This document shows, piece after piece, positions 51,350 through 61,147 of a DNA stretch of 64,000 nt. The first letter of the stretch is position 1. Each line of letters opens with the position of its first letter. Both the position numbers and the translations under genes were made by a program. Where the stretch lies: positions 1 to 64,000 of the forward strand of contig NZ_MPVN01000008.1 in NCBI RefSeq assembly GCF_001955535.1. Direction: 5' to 3'. This DNA comes from Paenibacillus sp. FSL H7-0326. Lineage in GTDB: Bacteria > Bacillota > Bacilli > Paenibacillales > Paenibacillaceae. The notes below the pieces were generated by a model. The model saw only the letters and a program-made list of their open reading frames with translations. It did not search any database and was not told where the DNA came from.

Positions 51350-52880
51350 CGTAATACTTGTAGATGACGAACCGATGATCAGGGAAGGGCTGAAGACGAT
51401 CATTGATTGGGAAGCACAGGGTTATGAAGTCATTGATACGGCTTCTAATGGAAGAGAAGCTGTAGAGAAATATCATGAGCTACAGCCGGATCTGATGATA
51501 CTTGATATTCGAATGCCTGGAATGACAGGTCTTGAAGTGATAGAACAGCTGTTTGAAGAAGGAAAAAAAGGCCATTTTCTAATCTTAAGCGGTCATGCCG
51601 ATTTTGATTATGCCAAGAAGGCAATCAGCTTCGGCGTAGATGGCTATTTGCTTAAGCCGGTGGACGAAGAAGAAATGATAGAAGAACTGGAACGAATCAA
51701 GAAAATGCTGGACAAAGAGGAGAAGATCAAGCAGCGGACCTCAAACGAAGAGCTGTTCTACAGAGAGCATCTCATTGAGTCTATTATCTTTGATGGACAA
51801 GTCTGGGAAGATGAGCAGCTGAAGGAATGGGGGCTTCATTCTCCAAGCTATCAAGTACTTCTCCTTGAACTGTATGACGATTCTACTTTATTCCTAACTG
51901 AAGTGAAACGGGAAGTCGCAGAGATGCTGAATGCCTCACAGCGCGGAGTCGTATTTAATGCAGGCAAATATGTCGGGATCTTGCTCCGGGAGCCGGTGCT
52001 GTCCAAAGAGGAAGCCCGCCGTTTATATGAAGGGATCGTAACGGTGCTCAAACGCTACGCTGCTATGATATATATTGCTGCGGGCCGCCCTGTCGATCGT
52101 GTCCGGGAGCTTGAACAGTCTTACCGTGAGGCATTAATTACGATTGAGCGGCGATTCTTCGCAAAAGAAAGAAGTATAATGCTTCTGTCCGACGTGCATG
52201 AGCCGGGTGAGGAATTTGAACAGGCAAGTACGATGAATGAACATGAACTGGCTGATAAGCTGTATTATGCGCTGGACATTAGAAGCATGGATCTTCTTAC
52301 CCGGGTATTGTCAGAGATAGAAGAGATCGTAACCAAGAGCCGTTTTACCGAAGGTGACATCAAAAAAATTACGGCTCAAATAGCCGCAATAGCTCTGAAT
52401 AAGCTGTCTTTGAATCATGAAGATGCCAAGAGCATCGCGACAGAGCATACGGCTATGCTGGCGGCTTTATACCGGCAGCCAACGCTATACGATCTGTTAG
52501 AGACTTTGAATATTCAGTTTGTAAAAGTCATTTCTCAACTGGGCGGGAACAGCAAAGATACGGTAATTAAGCAAATGATCGATTTCATTAAACGAAATCC
52601 AGGAGATCACCTCAAGCTCGAAGTGCTTGCCGAAGTCTTCAATTACAATAGCAGCTATTTAGGCAAGCTGTTCAAAAATTACACAGGAGAATCCTTTAAC
52701 GTATTTGTCGACAAAGTTCGCATGGAGCGGGCGAAGGAGCTGCTGTCTGAGGGTCTTAAGGTCCATCAAGTGTCTGCTACCATTGGATATGCAAATGTGG
52801 ATTATTTTCATAGTAAATTCAAAAAGTATGTTGGTGTGTCACCGTCTGCTTACCGGGAGCAATCCAGGGATCAAGGCTAG
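51342..52880 (+). CDS. YesN-type response regulator with AraC DNA-binding domain
   Basis: This 512-residue protein has a receiver domain (VDDEP, phosphoacceptor Asp55 in LMILDIRMPG, Lys in LLKPVDEEE), a middle coiled-coil/GGDEF-like region, and a C-terminal AraC pair of helix-turn-helix motifs (LEVLAEVFNYNSSYLGKLFKNYTGESF, then HQVSATIGYANVDYFHSKFKKYVG). Its ATG overlaps the kinase stop by 8 bp. It most likely activates the ABC importer genes that follow, 208 bp downstream. Confidence 0.93.
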   Translation: MYSVILVDDEPMIREGLKTIIDWEAQGYEVIDTASNGREAVEKYHELQPDLMILDIRMPGMTGLEVIEQLFEEGKKGHFLILSGHADFDYAKKAISFGVDGYLLKPVDEEEMIEELERIKKMLDKEEKIKQRTSNEELFYREHLIESIIFDGQVWEDEQLKEWGLHSPSYQVLLLELYDDSTLFLTEVKREVAEMLNASQRGVVFNAGKYVGILLREPVLSKEEARRLYEGIVTVLKRYAAMIYIAAGRPVDRVRELEQSYREALITIERRFFAKERSIMLLSDVHEPGEEFEQASTMNEHELADKLYYALDIRSMDLLTRVLSEIEEIVTKSRFTEGDIKKITAQIAAIALNKLSLNHEDAKSIATEHTAMLAALYRQPTLYDLLETLNIQFVKVISQLGGNSKDTVIKQMIDFIKRNPGDHLKLEVLAEVFNYNSSYLGKLFKNYTGESFNVFVDKVRMERAKELLSEGLKVHQVSATIGYANVDYFHSKFKKYVGVSPSAYREQSRDQG

Positions 52881-52898
52881 GCGGCCTTTTCATGAAAA

Positions 52899-52912
52899 CA
52901 AAAACGTTTTTG
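52899..52912. promoter_or_regulatory. CAAAAACGTTTTTG palindrome upstream of the importer operon
   Basis: A perfect 14-bp palindrome with an ACGT centre lies between the YesN-type gene and the permease operon. It resembles LacI-family or cre-type operators and the CGAAAACGTT words upstream of the two later genes. Confidence 0.45.
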
Positions 52913-53087
52913 CATGAAATACGGTCGTTCAAGCAGCTTATTTGAATACCCTCATTTTTAGACATTTTATATAACGATTCGACGACACACCTCTAATTTT
53001 TATATGAAATTATATTAAATCCATTGGGTATTTCTCTTCAAAATGTTGGAGTATCATTAAGTTATCAAACAGAGGAGGGGTCATTTC

Positions 53088-54071
53088 ATGGAAACGCTAA
53101 CACAGCCCGCTTCCACGGATTCCAAGGAGTCACCCGCTACGAAAGCGAAGCGGAAAGGGCCTAATAACTTTTGGAAGACAGTGAAAGACCAAAAGTATTT
53201 GCTGCTGATGTCCATGCCTTTCGTTGCATGGGTGTTCGTATTCAACTACCTGCCGCTATGGGGATGGACCATGGCATTTCAAGACTTTAAGCCAGCAAAA
53301 GGCTTTTTCGAGCAGGATTGGGTAGGGTTCAAACATTTCGTCGAGTTGTTCAGTGACGATCGGTTCTACCTTGTACTAAGAAATACATTAGCCATGAGTT
53401 TGATGGGACTAGTTGTCGGTTTCGTATTCCCGATATTCTTCGCTATCCTGCTTAATGAGCTTCGCGGCAAATTTTTCAAGAGAACCGTGCAAACGGTATC
53501 ATACTTGCCTCACTTTGTATCCTGGGTCGTTGTAGCCGGGATTGTAACGAAAATGCTGTCCACGGACGGCGGTATTATCAATGATATCTTAGTCGCACTT
53601 AATATTGTTGATGAGCCGATTCAGTTTATGGCACAGGGGAACCTATTTTGGTACATTGTAACCGCTTCCGACTTGTGGAAGGAAATGGGATGGAACGCAA
53701 TTATTTATCTGGCAGCGATTACAGGTATCGATCAGGAGCTGTATGAAGCTTCCCGCGTCGATGGTGCAAGCCGCTGGAGACAAATGTGGCATATCACTTT
53801 GCCTGGTATCCGTTCTACTATCTCTGTACTATTCATCATGTCGATCGGTCACTTGATCAGTATTGGTTACGAGAAACAATTCTTGCTAGGAAACAGCTTG
53901 GTAACGGACTACTCGGAAGTACTCGATCTCTATGCTCTGAATTACGGTTTGCAGATGGGCAGGTACTCATACGGTACAGCAATAGGTATATTCAACTCTG
54001 TGGTCAGCGTAATCCTGTTGTTCACTGCAAACGGACTCTTCAAGAAATTCACTAAAGAGAGCATCATGTAG
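53088..54071 (+). CDS. ABC transporter permease (LplB type)
   Basis: This 327-residue permease has six membrane helices after a 35-residue polar N terminus and the ATPase-contact motif EASRVDGASRWRQMWHITLPGI. LplB-like proteins pair with LplC and a LipO-type lipoprotein to import di- or polysaccharide fragments and have no dedicated ATPase. It starts 10 bases after GAGGGG. Confidence 0.93.
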   Translation: METLTQPASTDSKESPATKAKRKGPNNFWKTVKDQKYLLLMSMPFVAWVFVFNYLPLWGWTMAFQDFKPAKGFFEQDWVGFKHFVELFSDDRFYLVLRNTLAMSLMGLVVGFVFPIFFAILLNELRGKFFKRTVQTVSYLPHFVSWVVVAGIVTKMLSTDGGIINDILVALNIVDEPIQFMAQGNLFWYIVTASDLWKEMGWNAIIYLAAITGIDQELYEASRVDGASRWRQMWHITLPGIRSTISVLFIMSIGHLISIGYEKQFLLGNSLVTDYSEVLDLYALNYGLQMGRYSYGTAIGIFNSVVSVILLFTANGLFKKFTKESIM

Positions 54072-54087
54072 AAAGGGGGAAGGAAGT

Positions 54088-54996
54088 GTGTCAAAAGCTA
54101 ACAAAGCATTTAACGCTACAACTTCGGAGAAGGTTTTTGATGTAGCTAACTATGTTGTTATGGCCTTAATTCTTATCGTGACGCTGTATCCGTTCTTGAA
54201 CGTACTGGCAATCTCACTTAATGAATCGACGGATACCGTTCGTGGCGGGATCTACTTGTGGCCTCGTGAATTTACACTTGAGAATTACACAACGATTTTC
54301 CAATATGACGGCTTGATCCAAGGTGCTCAGGTATCCCTGGCTAGAACGATTGTCGGAACCCTGCTTGGGCTCTTGAGTTCATCCATGGTAGCATACACAC
54401 TCGCTCGTCCTGACTTTAGAGCGAAGAAATTCGTGTCTACGTTCCTGGCACTTACGATGTATTTCTCTGGTGGTTTGATTCCAGGGTACATCTTGATGAG
54501 AGATCTTAACCTGATCGGTACGTTCTGGATTTACATTTTCCCAGCTCTGATCAGTGCATTTAACGTATTCGTTATTCGGTCCTTTATTGATGGTCTTCCA
54601 TACGCGCTTCAAGAATCGGCCAAGCTCGATGGGGCCAATGACTTCAAAATTTATTACAAAATCATTCTTCCGCTCTGTAAGCCGGTACTTGCGACAATTG
54701 CATTGTTCCTGGCCGTTGGACAGTGGAACTCCTGGTTTGATACTTACTTGTACAATGGTTCAAAGCCGGAGCTCACGACCCTTCAATACGAGCTTATGAA
54801 GGTCCTTCAAAGTACACAGCAAGGCAGTGGCTCTACAGTTAATGCGAATGATATGGCACAGCAAATGGCCAATATTTCACCGGAATCCATCCGGATGGCA
54901 ATCACTATTGTCGTTACTGTTCCGATCCTTGTGGTCTATCCGTTCCTTCAGAAGTACTTCGTTGGCGGTATGACACTGGGTGCAGTTAAAGCCTAA
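54088..54996 (+). CDS. Carbohydrate ABC transporter permease (LplC type)
   Basis: This 302-residue permease has six membrane helices and the contact motif ESAKLDGANDFKIYYKIILPLCKP. It starts at GTG 54088, which follows AAGGGGGAAGG, 16 bp after the LplB-type gene. A long periplasm-side loop near residues 225-255 is usual for this branch. Confidence 0.93.
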   Translation: MSKANKAFNATTSEKVFDVANYVVMALILIVTLYPFLNVLAISLNESTDTVRGGIYLWPREFTLENYTTIFQYDGLIQGAQVSLARTIVGTLLGLLSSSMVAYTLARPDFRAKKFVSTFLALTMYFSGGLIPGYILMRDLNLIGTFWIYIFPALISAFNVFVIRSFIDGLPYALQESAKLDGANDFKIYYKIILPLCKPVLATIALFLAVGQWNSWFDTYLYNGSKPELTTLQYELMKVLQSTQQGSGSTVNANDMAQQMANISPESIRMAITIVVTVPILVVYPFLQKYFVGGMTLGAVKA

Positions 54997-55121
54997 TCCC
55001 TCCATTTGGATAGATTGAGGTCAAGAAACGTAAAATTAGAAAAGATACAGATAGAGAGATAAATATAACATGTTGGATTGGATAAAAAAGATAGTGCGTA
55101 ATTTGGGGAGGAACTTTAGAA

Positions 55122-56825
55122 ATGCCTAGCAAAACAACGAAATTTGCAATTGTACCTTTACTTGGAATGTCTCTTCTGGCCGCAGGATGCGGCGGGGGAA
55201 GCAATGGCAGTGGTGAATATGAAGATACAAGTAATGATACTTCACCAATAACGTTTGATTTCTTCAGTGCTGATGCTTCACCAAACTGGAATCAAATGCA
55301 AGATGCAGTTGGTAAAAAAATCACCGAAGCTACAGGCGTTACTCTGAATGGTGAGTTTGCTGTAACGGGCGGAGGACAAGACCGGGTTGCACTTATGGCA
55401 GCGAGCGGTGAGTATCCAGATATCATTTCTGCCAAAGGTGAAGTGAATAAGCTTGTCGATGCAGGTGCCTTGATCGACCTGACAGACCTTATTGAGGAAT
55501 ACGCACCTAACATTAAAGCTCTATATGGAGAGTACTGGGATCGCTTGAAGTACAGCACTGAAGATGAATCCATCTATGTGCTCCCAACCTATGCAGGTGT
55601 AGGTCAACAGTATTTTGATGCGACAGGTGGATTCAAGCTGCAGCACCGTGTGCTTGAAGAACTGGGATATCCTGAAATTCGTACAACAGAAGATTTCGAG
55701 AAAGCCTTGAAGGATTATATGAAGCTTCATCCGACAACAGATGGACAGCCTACTATTCCATTGACGCTGGATGCAGACGACTGGAGAATTCAAATTACAG
55801 TAACGAACCCGGCATTCTGGGCAACAGGAGCGCATGATGACGGTGAATACTTCATCAATCCAGATACTTTTGAAGCAATGCTGCATGTTAAACGTCCTGA
55901 GGAAAGAGAATACTTCCGCTGGTTAAACAAGCTGTATAACGAGGGTCTGATTGATAAAGAAAGCTTTGTACAAAAATCGGATCAGTATAAATCCAAAATT
56001 GCCAGTGGTCGTGTACTTGGTCTGATCGACCAAGAGTGGGGTTATGCGGATGCTGAGAACTCACTGAAAACTCAAGGGAAACATGACCAAACTTATGCGA
56101 CATTCCCTGTAACGATGTCTGAGGACATCTTGGATCATACGTTCCAAGACACAGGTTTCCAATCTGGATGGGGCGTAGGTATCTCTACATCAAATCCGGA
56201 TCCAGTACGTACAATCAAGTTCTTTGACTATCTGGCTTCTGAAGAAGGTCAAATTCTGATTAACTGGGGTATCGAAGGCGAGCACTACAACGTAGATGAG
56301 AATGGACAACGTGTCATTCCTGAAGAAGTGCTGAGTGAGAAGAACAACAATGCAGGACCGTTTACGAAAGAAACGGGGATTGGCTTGTATGGAAATATTG
56401 CACCGCACTATGGTGACGGCGTGAAGGATTCTACAGGCAATTATTACACAGCCAACTATCCAGAGCAGATTGTTGCTTCCTATTCAGAAGCAGACAAGAA
56501 AACGCTGAAGCAATACGGAGCTGAGACTTATAAGGACCTGTTCCCGAAAGAAGACGAATTCCCTGTAAAACCATGGGGTGCTGCTTATAATATGGCTGTA
56601 CCATCTGGATCAAGCTACAGTGTTGCATTCCAGAAATCACAAGATATTATCAGAAAACGTATCCCTGAAGCAATCTTGACTTCACCAGACAAGTTTGATT
56701 CTGTGTACGATACCATGCTGACTGAGCTGGACAAAGCTGGCGTAACTGAAATGGAAGCAGAGTATACTGAGCTGATTAAGCAAAGAGTAGAGCTGTGGAA
56801 CGGAAGTAACGCAGCCGCAGAATAA
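55122..56825 (+). CDS. Extracellular solute-binding lipoprotein (LipO type), first copy
   Basis: This 567-residue lipoprotein (lipobox LAAGC, mature Cys23) is the large sugar-binding protein of an LplBC-type importer, marked by FFSADASPNWNQMQDAVGKKI, SGRVLGLIDQEWGYADAEN and ETGIGLYGNIAPHYGDGVKD. It should bind its sugar outside the membrane. Start follows GGGGAGGA. It is close to the permease genes (125 bp after LplC) and is paralogous along its whole length to the next gene. A strong terminator follows it. Confidence 0.92.
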   Translation: MPSKTTKFAIVPLLGMSLLAAGCGGGSNGSGEYEDTSNDTSPITFDFFSADASPNWNQMQDAVGKKITEATGVTLNGEFAVTGGGQDRVALMAASGEYPDIISAKGEVNKLVDAGALIDLTDLIEEYAPNIKALYGEYWDRLKYSTEDESIYVLPTYAGVGQQYFDATGGFKLQHRVLEELGYPEIRTTEDFEKALKDYMKLHPTTDGQPTIPLTLDADDWRIQITVTNPAFWATGAHDDGEYFINPDTFEAMLHVKRPEEREYFRWLNKLYNEGLIDKESFVQKSDQYKSKIASGRVLGLIDQEWGYADAENSLKTQGKHDQTYATFPVTMSEDILDHTFQDTGFQSGWGVGISTSNPDPVRTIKFFDYLASEEGQILINWGIEGEHYNVDENGQRVIPEEVLSEKNNNAGPFTKETGIGLYGNIAPHYGDGVKDSTGNYYTANYPEQIVASYSEADKKTLKQYGAETYKDLFPKEDEFPVKPWGAAYNMAVPSGSSYSVAFQKSQDIIRKRIPEAILTSPDKFDSVYDTMLTELDKAGVTEMEAEYTELIKQRVELWNGSNAAAE

Positions 56826-57183
56826 TTAGGTCAAAATAAACTGAGCTCATAATGCGCAATTGTTAAGAACAAAGAGACTTTTATATTTCTATATAAGTCT
56901 CTTTGTTCTATTTTTATTAATAATTTACATTAAAGTCGATAATCTAAATATATTTACATATATAGTAATCGAATATTAATAAAATGAAGAACTATTTAAC
57001 CGAAAACGTTTAAACATGATGCTCCGGACAGAAATATGTAAAATTCCTGGGTCAAGTGCTTATGCTTCCTAGTTGGATTGACTGAAATATGACCTTTAAA
57101 AGCAGCTCTTTGATGTGGATCAACGGACCCAAATGTCTACAAATATCATTCGAAAAAAGTTATTAATAATATGAAAAAATAGA
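56826..57183. other. Noncoding stretch between the two binding-protein genes
   Basis: No gene was seen in this 630-bp gap. Besides the terminator (56867-56916) and the promoter region described separately, it is AT-rich and carries CGAAAACGTT at 57001-57010. Confidence 0.6.
56867..56916 (+). terminator. Strong terminator after the first binding-protein gene
   Basis: AGAACAAAGAGACTT and AAGTCTCTTTGTTCT (56867-56909) with an inner TATAT pair form a long hairpin followed by ATTTTT. Confidence 0.92.
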
Positions 57184-57255
57184 TTGACTTATTGAAGGGA
57201 ATTTCATACAATGAATATATTGAAAGCACTTACATTACCTTGTTTCGAAAACGTT
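57184..57255 (+). promoter_or_regulatory. Promoter, cre-like site and CGAAAACGTT element of the second binding-protein gene
   Basis: TTGACT (57184-57189), 17 bp, TACAAT (57207-57212) is the promoter. TGAAAGCACTTACA (57221-57234) sits at the expected start point and resembles a cre site with one changed core base. CGAAAACGTT (57246-57255) follows. The start codon lies 200 bp downstream, so the leader is long. Confidence 0.65.
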
Positions 57256-57458
57256 CTCCTCAACTTAGATTAAACTCAATTATTAAACTTTTTTCCTCAA
57301 AAGTAACACAATTATTAGCTTATCAACCCATTTTCTACTTTATTTAAGCGCTTTATATGTAATATTTAATAATTCATGTTATTTCTTTTTTCATTATCGG
57401 TATATACAGGGAAACCTGTTATGCATATAAAAGATTTTTTTAAGGGGGATTACAGCAA

Positions 57459-59159
57459 ATGAAGCACAAAGCGCCAAAGACAATCGCTATGTTGCTGCTT
57501 GCAAGCACAATGTTGTTTACTGCTGCCTGCGGAAATACAAATGAGGGTTCAGGCACAGGAACAGAAGGTACATCTGACTCTACTGAGCCAATCACATTAA
57601 CATTCTTCGGTGCGGATGCAAGTCCAAACTGGAATAAGATGCAGGATGCAGTTGGACAGAAAATTATCGAAGAAACAGGCGTTACGATCAATGCGGAATA
57701 TGATATTTCCAGTGGCGGCGGTAATGACAAGATTGCCCTTATGGCAGCGAGTGGAGAATATCCTGACCTGATTTTCCCTAAAGGTAACCTGTCTAAGCTG
57801 GTTGATGCAGGTGCAATGATTGACATGACAGATCTGATTGAAGAACATGCACCTAATTTGAAGAAGCTATATGAAGGTCAAATGGACCGACTGAAATACA
57901 GCAATGAGGATCCAGCAATCTATGCTATTCCAACGAATGCGGGTGTTGGGCAAACTAACTTTGATGCAGGCGGCGGTTTCAACCTTCAGCATAAAGTAGT
58001 TAAAGAACTTGGATACCCTGAGATAAAAACATTGGAAGATTTCGAGAATGCTCTGCGTGAGTATTACAAGAAGCATCCAACAACGGAAGATGGACAGCCA
58101 ACGATTCCGCTTACACTTAGTGCAGATGGCTGGAGAATCATGATTACAGTTACAAACCCAGCATTTGCTGCAACAGGTGCTCCTGACGACGGCGAATACT
58201 ACATCAATCCCGAAACTTATGAAGCGATGCTTCATTACAAACGTCCAGAAGAGAAAGAATATTTCCGCTGGTTGAATAAAATGTACAATGAAGGTCTTCT
58301 TGATAAAGACAGCTTTATTCAAAAAGATGACCAATACAAAGCGAAAATCGCAAGTGGTCGTGTACTTGGTCTGATTGACCAAGACTGGGCATATGGCGAT
58401 GCTGAGAATGCTCTGAAATCAGCCGGTAAATATGATGAGACTTATGGTCATTACCCAGTAACTCTTGATGAGACATATAAGCGTGCTGACTTCCAAGACA
58501 CTGGACTTGATGCTTATGGTATTGGTATTACAGTAAGTAATGAAGACCCTGTACGTACAATCAAATTCCTTGACTGGCTTGCATCTGATGAAGCTCAAGT
58601 GCTCCGTAACTGGGGAATTGAAGGAGAACATTATGTTGTAGAAGATGGGGTTCGTAAGATCCCAGCTGATGTTCAGGAACGCAAGAACAATGACAACTCA
58701 AACTTTACAAAAGAAACAGGAATCGGTCTTTACAGCATATTTAGTGCACGCTATGGTGACGGAGTGAAAGATCCATCCGGCAACTATTACACAACAAACT
58801 TCCCAGAAGAGATTATCAAAAATTACAACGAAGTTGAGAAGGAAACACTTGCTGGATATGGTGTAGACACATGGAAGGATCTGTTCCCATCTAAGGATGA
58901 TTTCCCAGTTAAAGAGTGGGGAGCAGCTTACAATATGCCGGTACCATCGGGTACGGATTACGAAGTAACTTTCCAGAAGACACAAGACATTATTCAGAAG
59001 CGTATTCCTGAAGCAATTGTATCTACACCGGATAAATTTGACCAAATCTATGACACTATGCTGCAAGAGATTGATAAAGCAGGCGCTGTAGAAATGGAAA
59101 AACAATACACAGAGTGGGTTAAGGCTCGTGTAGAATTGTGGACAGGAAAAGACCTTTAA
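57459..59159 (+). CDS. Extracellular solute-binding lipoprotein (LipO type), second copy
   Basis: This 566-residue lipoprotein (lipobox TAAC, mature Cys24) is a full-length paralogue of the preceding binding protein; it shares FFGADASPNWNKMQDAVGQKI and SGRVLGLIDQDWAYGDAEN. Its own promoter with a cre-like site sets it apart from the upstream operon. It may give the same permease pair a second sugar specificity, fitting the GH1 enzyme gene that follows. Start follows AAGGGGG. Confidence 0.92.
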   Translation: MKHKAPKTIAMLLLASTMLFTAACGNTNEGSGTGTEGTSDSTEPITLTFFGADASPNWNKMQDAVGQKIIEETGVTINAEYDISSGGGNDKIALMAASGEYPDLIFPKGNLSKLVDAGAMIDMTDLIEEHAPNLKKLYEGQMDRLKYSNEDPAIYAIPTNAGVGQTNFDAGGGFNLQHKVVKELGYPEIKTLEDFENALREYYKKHPTTEDGQPTIPLTLSADGWRIMITVTNPAFAATGAPDDGEYYINPETYEAMLHYKRPEEKEYFRWLNKMYNEGLLDKDSFIQKDDQYKAKIASGRVLGLIDQDWAYGDAENALKSAGKYDETYGHYPVTLDETYKRADFQDTGLDAYGIGITVSNEDPVRTIKFLDWLASDEAQVLRNWGIEGEHYVVEDGVRKIPADVQERKNNDNSNFTKETGIGLYSIFSARYGDGVKDPSGNYYTTNFPEEIIKNYNEVEKETLAGYGVDTWKDLFPSKDDFPVKEWGAAYNMPVPSGTDYEVTFQKTQDIIQKRIPEAIVSTPDKFDQIYDTMLQEIDKAGAVEMEKQYTEWVKARVELWTGKDL

Positions 59160-59189
59160 TTATTTCACACATTAAAAGGTAACACCTCA

Positions 59190-59229
59190 ATGGAGCGAAG
59201 ATTAGTTGATAATCTTCGCTCCATTTTTA
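59190..59229 (+). terminator. Strong terminator after the second binding-protein gene
   Basis: ATGGAGCGAAGATTA and TAATCTTCGCTCCAT (59190-59224) form a perfect 15-bp stem followed by TTTTAT. Confidence 0.93.
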
Positions 59230-59251
59230 TACTCGTAATTAGGTTATCTCA

Positions 59252-59370
59252 TTGACCTTCGGGTGATTATGAACTATAATTTTTATGAATATGTGTAAGC
59301 ACTTTCATTCAAGGAGTTAATTGATATCAAGATCAGTTAGCTTTCATTTTTTCAAGTAATCGAAAACGTT
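59252..59370 (+). promoter_or_regulatory. Promoter, cre-like site and CGAAAACGTT element of the beta-glucosidase gene
   Basis: TTGACC (59252-59257), 17 bp, TATAAT (59275-59280) is the promoter. TGTAAGCACTTTCA (59294-59307) lies near +8 and resembles a cre site with one core change. CGAAAACGTT (59361-59370) lies further downstream, repeating the arrangement before the second binding-protein gene. Confidence 0.68.
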
Positions 59371-59431
59371 TTAGAATTTGAAGTGTATATTTTGAAAGCA
59401 CAATTAATCTGATGGGTTGGGGGAGCTCAAA

Positions 59432-60781
59432 ATGACAATTTTTCAATTTCCTAAAGATTTTCAATGGGGTACGGCTACAGCGGCGTATCAGATCGAGGGA
59501 GCGGCTGCAGAAGACGGCAGAGGACCGTCCATATGGGATACCTTCGCTAAAACACCAGGTAAAGTATTTAATGGAGATAACGGCGATATCGCCTGCGACA
59601 GCTATCATCGTTATGAAGAAGATATTGCACTAATGAAGCAGCTAGGTATTCAGAGCTACCGATTCTCGGTATCTTGGTCACGTATTCTCCCAGATGGGGA
59701 CGGAGAGATCAACCAAGCGGGTCTTGATTATTACCACCGCTTCGTAGACAAACTGCTTGAGAATGGTATTGAGCCGTTTTGTACCTTGTATCACTGGGAC
59801 TTGCCCCAAACCCTTCAAGACGCTGGCGGGTGGGAGAGCGATATAACGGTCGAGGCTTTTGTGAAGTTCTCAGAGATTATGTATCGTGAGTTTAATGGTA
59901 AGATCAAGAGCTGGCTCACGTTTAATGAGCCATGGTGTATCGCGTTTCTATCCAACCTACTGGGTGCCCACGCGCCAGGCAATCGAGATCTGCAAACAGC
60001 ACTAAATGTTGGGCATGGTCTGCTGCTGGCTCACGGCAAATCCGTTAAGAAGTTCCGTGAGCTGGGTATAGAAGGCAAGATCGGTATCGCTCCAAATATG
60101 GAATGGGCTGTCCCTTACAGTAAGTCTGAAGCGGATAAAGCCGCAAGCGAACGCCATATCGCATGGTTTGCGGACTGGTTCCTTGATCCGGTCTTCAAGG
60201 GGGAATACCCTCAGTTTATGGTCGACTGGTTTGAACAAGCTGGCGCTAAGGTAGACGTTAAGCCAGGAGACATGGAAATCATTTCTCAGCCGATTGATCA
60301 TCTCGGAATCAACTACTATACCATGAGTGTGGATCGTTACAATCCGGATGCCGGTGTACTCGGATTTGAACAGATCGATATGGGACTCGTTCAAACCGAT
60401 ATCGGCTGGCCGGTGGAGTCCCGTGGATTGTATGAAGCACTGCATCATTTGCAGAAGTACGGTAACATCGATATTTACATTACGGAAAATGGTGCATGCA
60501 TCAATGATGAAGTGGAGAACGGTCAGGTAAAAGACTTCCGCCGTATTTCATATTTGCAGCAGCACATCGCACAAATCCACCGCGCTATAACCGATGGTAT
60601 ACAGGTTAAAGGATACATGGCTTGGTCCATGATGGATAACTTCGAGTGGGCAGAGGGGTATCGTATGAGATTTGGGCTCGTACATGTGGATTATCGCTCG
60701 CTGGTAAGAACACCTAAAGAGAGCTTCTACTGGTATCAAAATGTGATCAGAAACAACTGGCTCGAAACGAGACCTTTATAA
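59432..60781 (+). CDS. Glycoside hydrolase family 1 beta-glucosidase
   Basis: This 449-residue intracellular GH1 enzyme releases glucose or a related sugar from beta-linked disaccharides. The N-terminal FQWGTATAAYQIEGA, the acid/base TFNEPW and the nucleophile YITENGA motifs are intact. No phosphate-binding motif of phospho-beta-glucosidases is seen, which fits an ABC rather than a PTS route. ATG at 59432 lies 6 bases after GGGGGAG. It follows two LipO-type genes and probably degrades the sugar they import. Confidence 0.94.
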   Translation: MTIFQFPKDFQWGTATAAYQIEGAAAEDGRGPSIWDTFAKTPGKVFNGDNGDIACDSYHRYEEDIALMKQLGIQSYRFSVSWSRILPDGDGEINQAGLDYYHRFVDKLLENGIEPFCTLYHWDLPQTLQDAGGWESDITVEAFVKFSEIMYREFNGKIKSWLTFNEPWCIAFLSNLLGAHAPGNRDLQTALNVGHGLLLAHGKSVKKFRELGIEGKIGIAPNMEWAVPYSKSEADKAASERHIAWFADWFLDPVFKGEYPQFMVDWFEQAGAKVDVKPGDMEIISQPIDHLGINYYTMSVDRYNPDAGVLGFEQIDMGLVQTDIGWPVESRGLYEALHHLQKYGNIDIYITENGACINDEVENGQVKDFRRISYLQQHIAQIHRAITDGIQVKGYMAWSMMDNFEWAEGYRMRFGLVHVDYRSLVRTPKESFYWYQNVIRNNWLETRPL

Positions 60782-60815
60782 TGAAATAGAGCTAACCTAA
60801 GGCTCATTTATTGCG

Positions 60816-60850
60816 AAAACCGCTGCAGATTCTAATTGCAGCGGTTTTTC
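60816..60850 (+). terminator. Rho-independent terminator after the beta-glucosidase gene
   Basis: AAAACCGCTGCA (60816-60827) and TGCAGCGGTTTT (60837-60848) form a perfect 12-bp stem followed by T. Confidence 0.93.
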
Positions 60851-61109
60851 CTTTTCACCGGTTTACTATTCATCAATAACTATAAAATATATAGGCAAAG
60901 TAAAGCTTTATTCTGGATTATATAGGGTGCAGCTACCATCAAAGCGTCCAAAAAATAAGTCGGAAATGTGAAGTGTCAATGAAGAAATTCCAGATATGGA
61001 TTGTAAAAATAAGGTTATTGACCTTAAATTTCAAAAATAATGAAATATTTTTGACTAAATTTTGAACAAATAGTGAACAATTCTTGTTGAAGTGTGATAT
61101 ATTAAATGT
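60851..61109. other. Noncoding AT-rich stretch
   Basis: No gene was seen. AAGGTTATTGACCTT near 61011 is a short inverted repeat. A weak promoter (TGAACA near 61072, TATATT near 61098) may serve the small membrane protein. Confidence 0.5.
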
Positions 61110-61123
61110 AGTAAGCACTTACA
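61110..61123 (+). promoter_or_regulatory. AGTAAGCACTTACA element
   Basis: This 14-mer resembles the cre-like words upstream of the second binding-protein and beta-glucosidase genes (shared core AAGCACTT). It lies 24 bp before the start of the small membrane protein gene. Confidence 0.4.
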
Positions 61124-61147
61124 AAATTTAGAAGGAGTTGACTTCCG

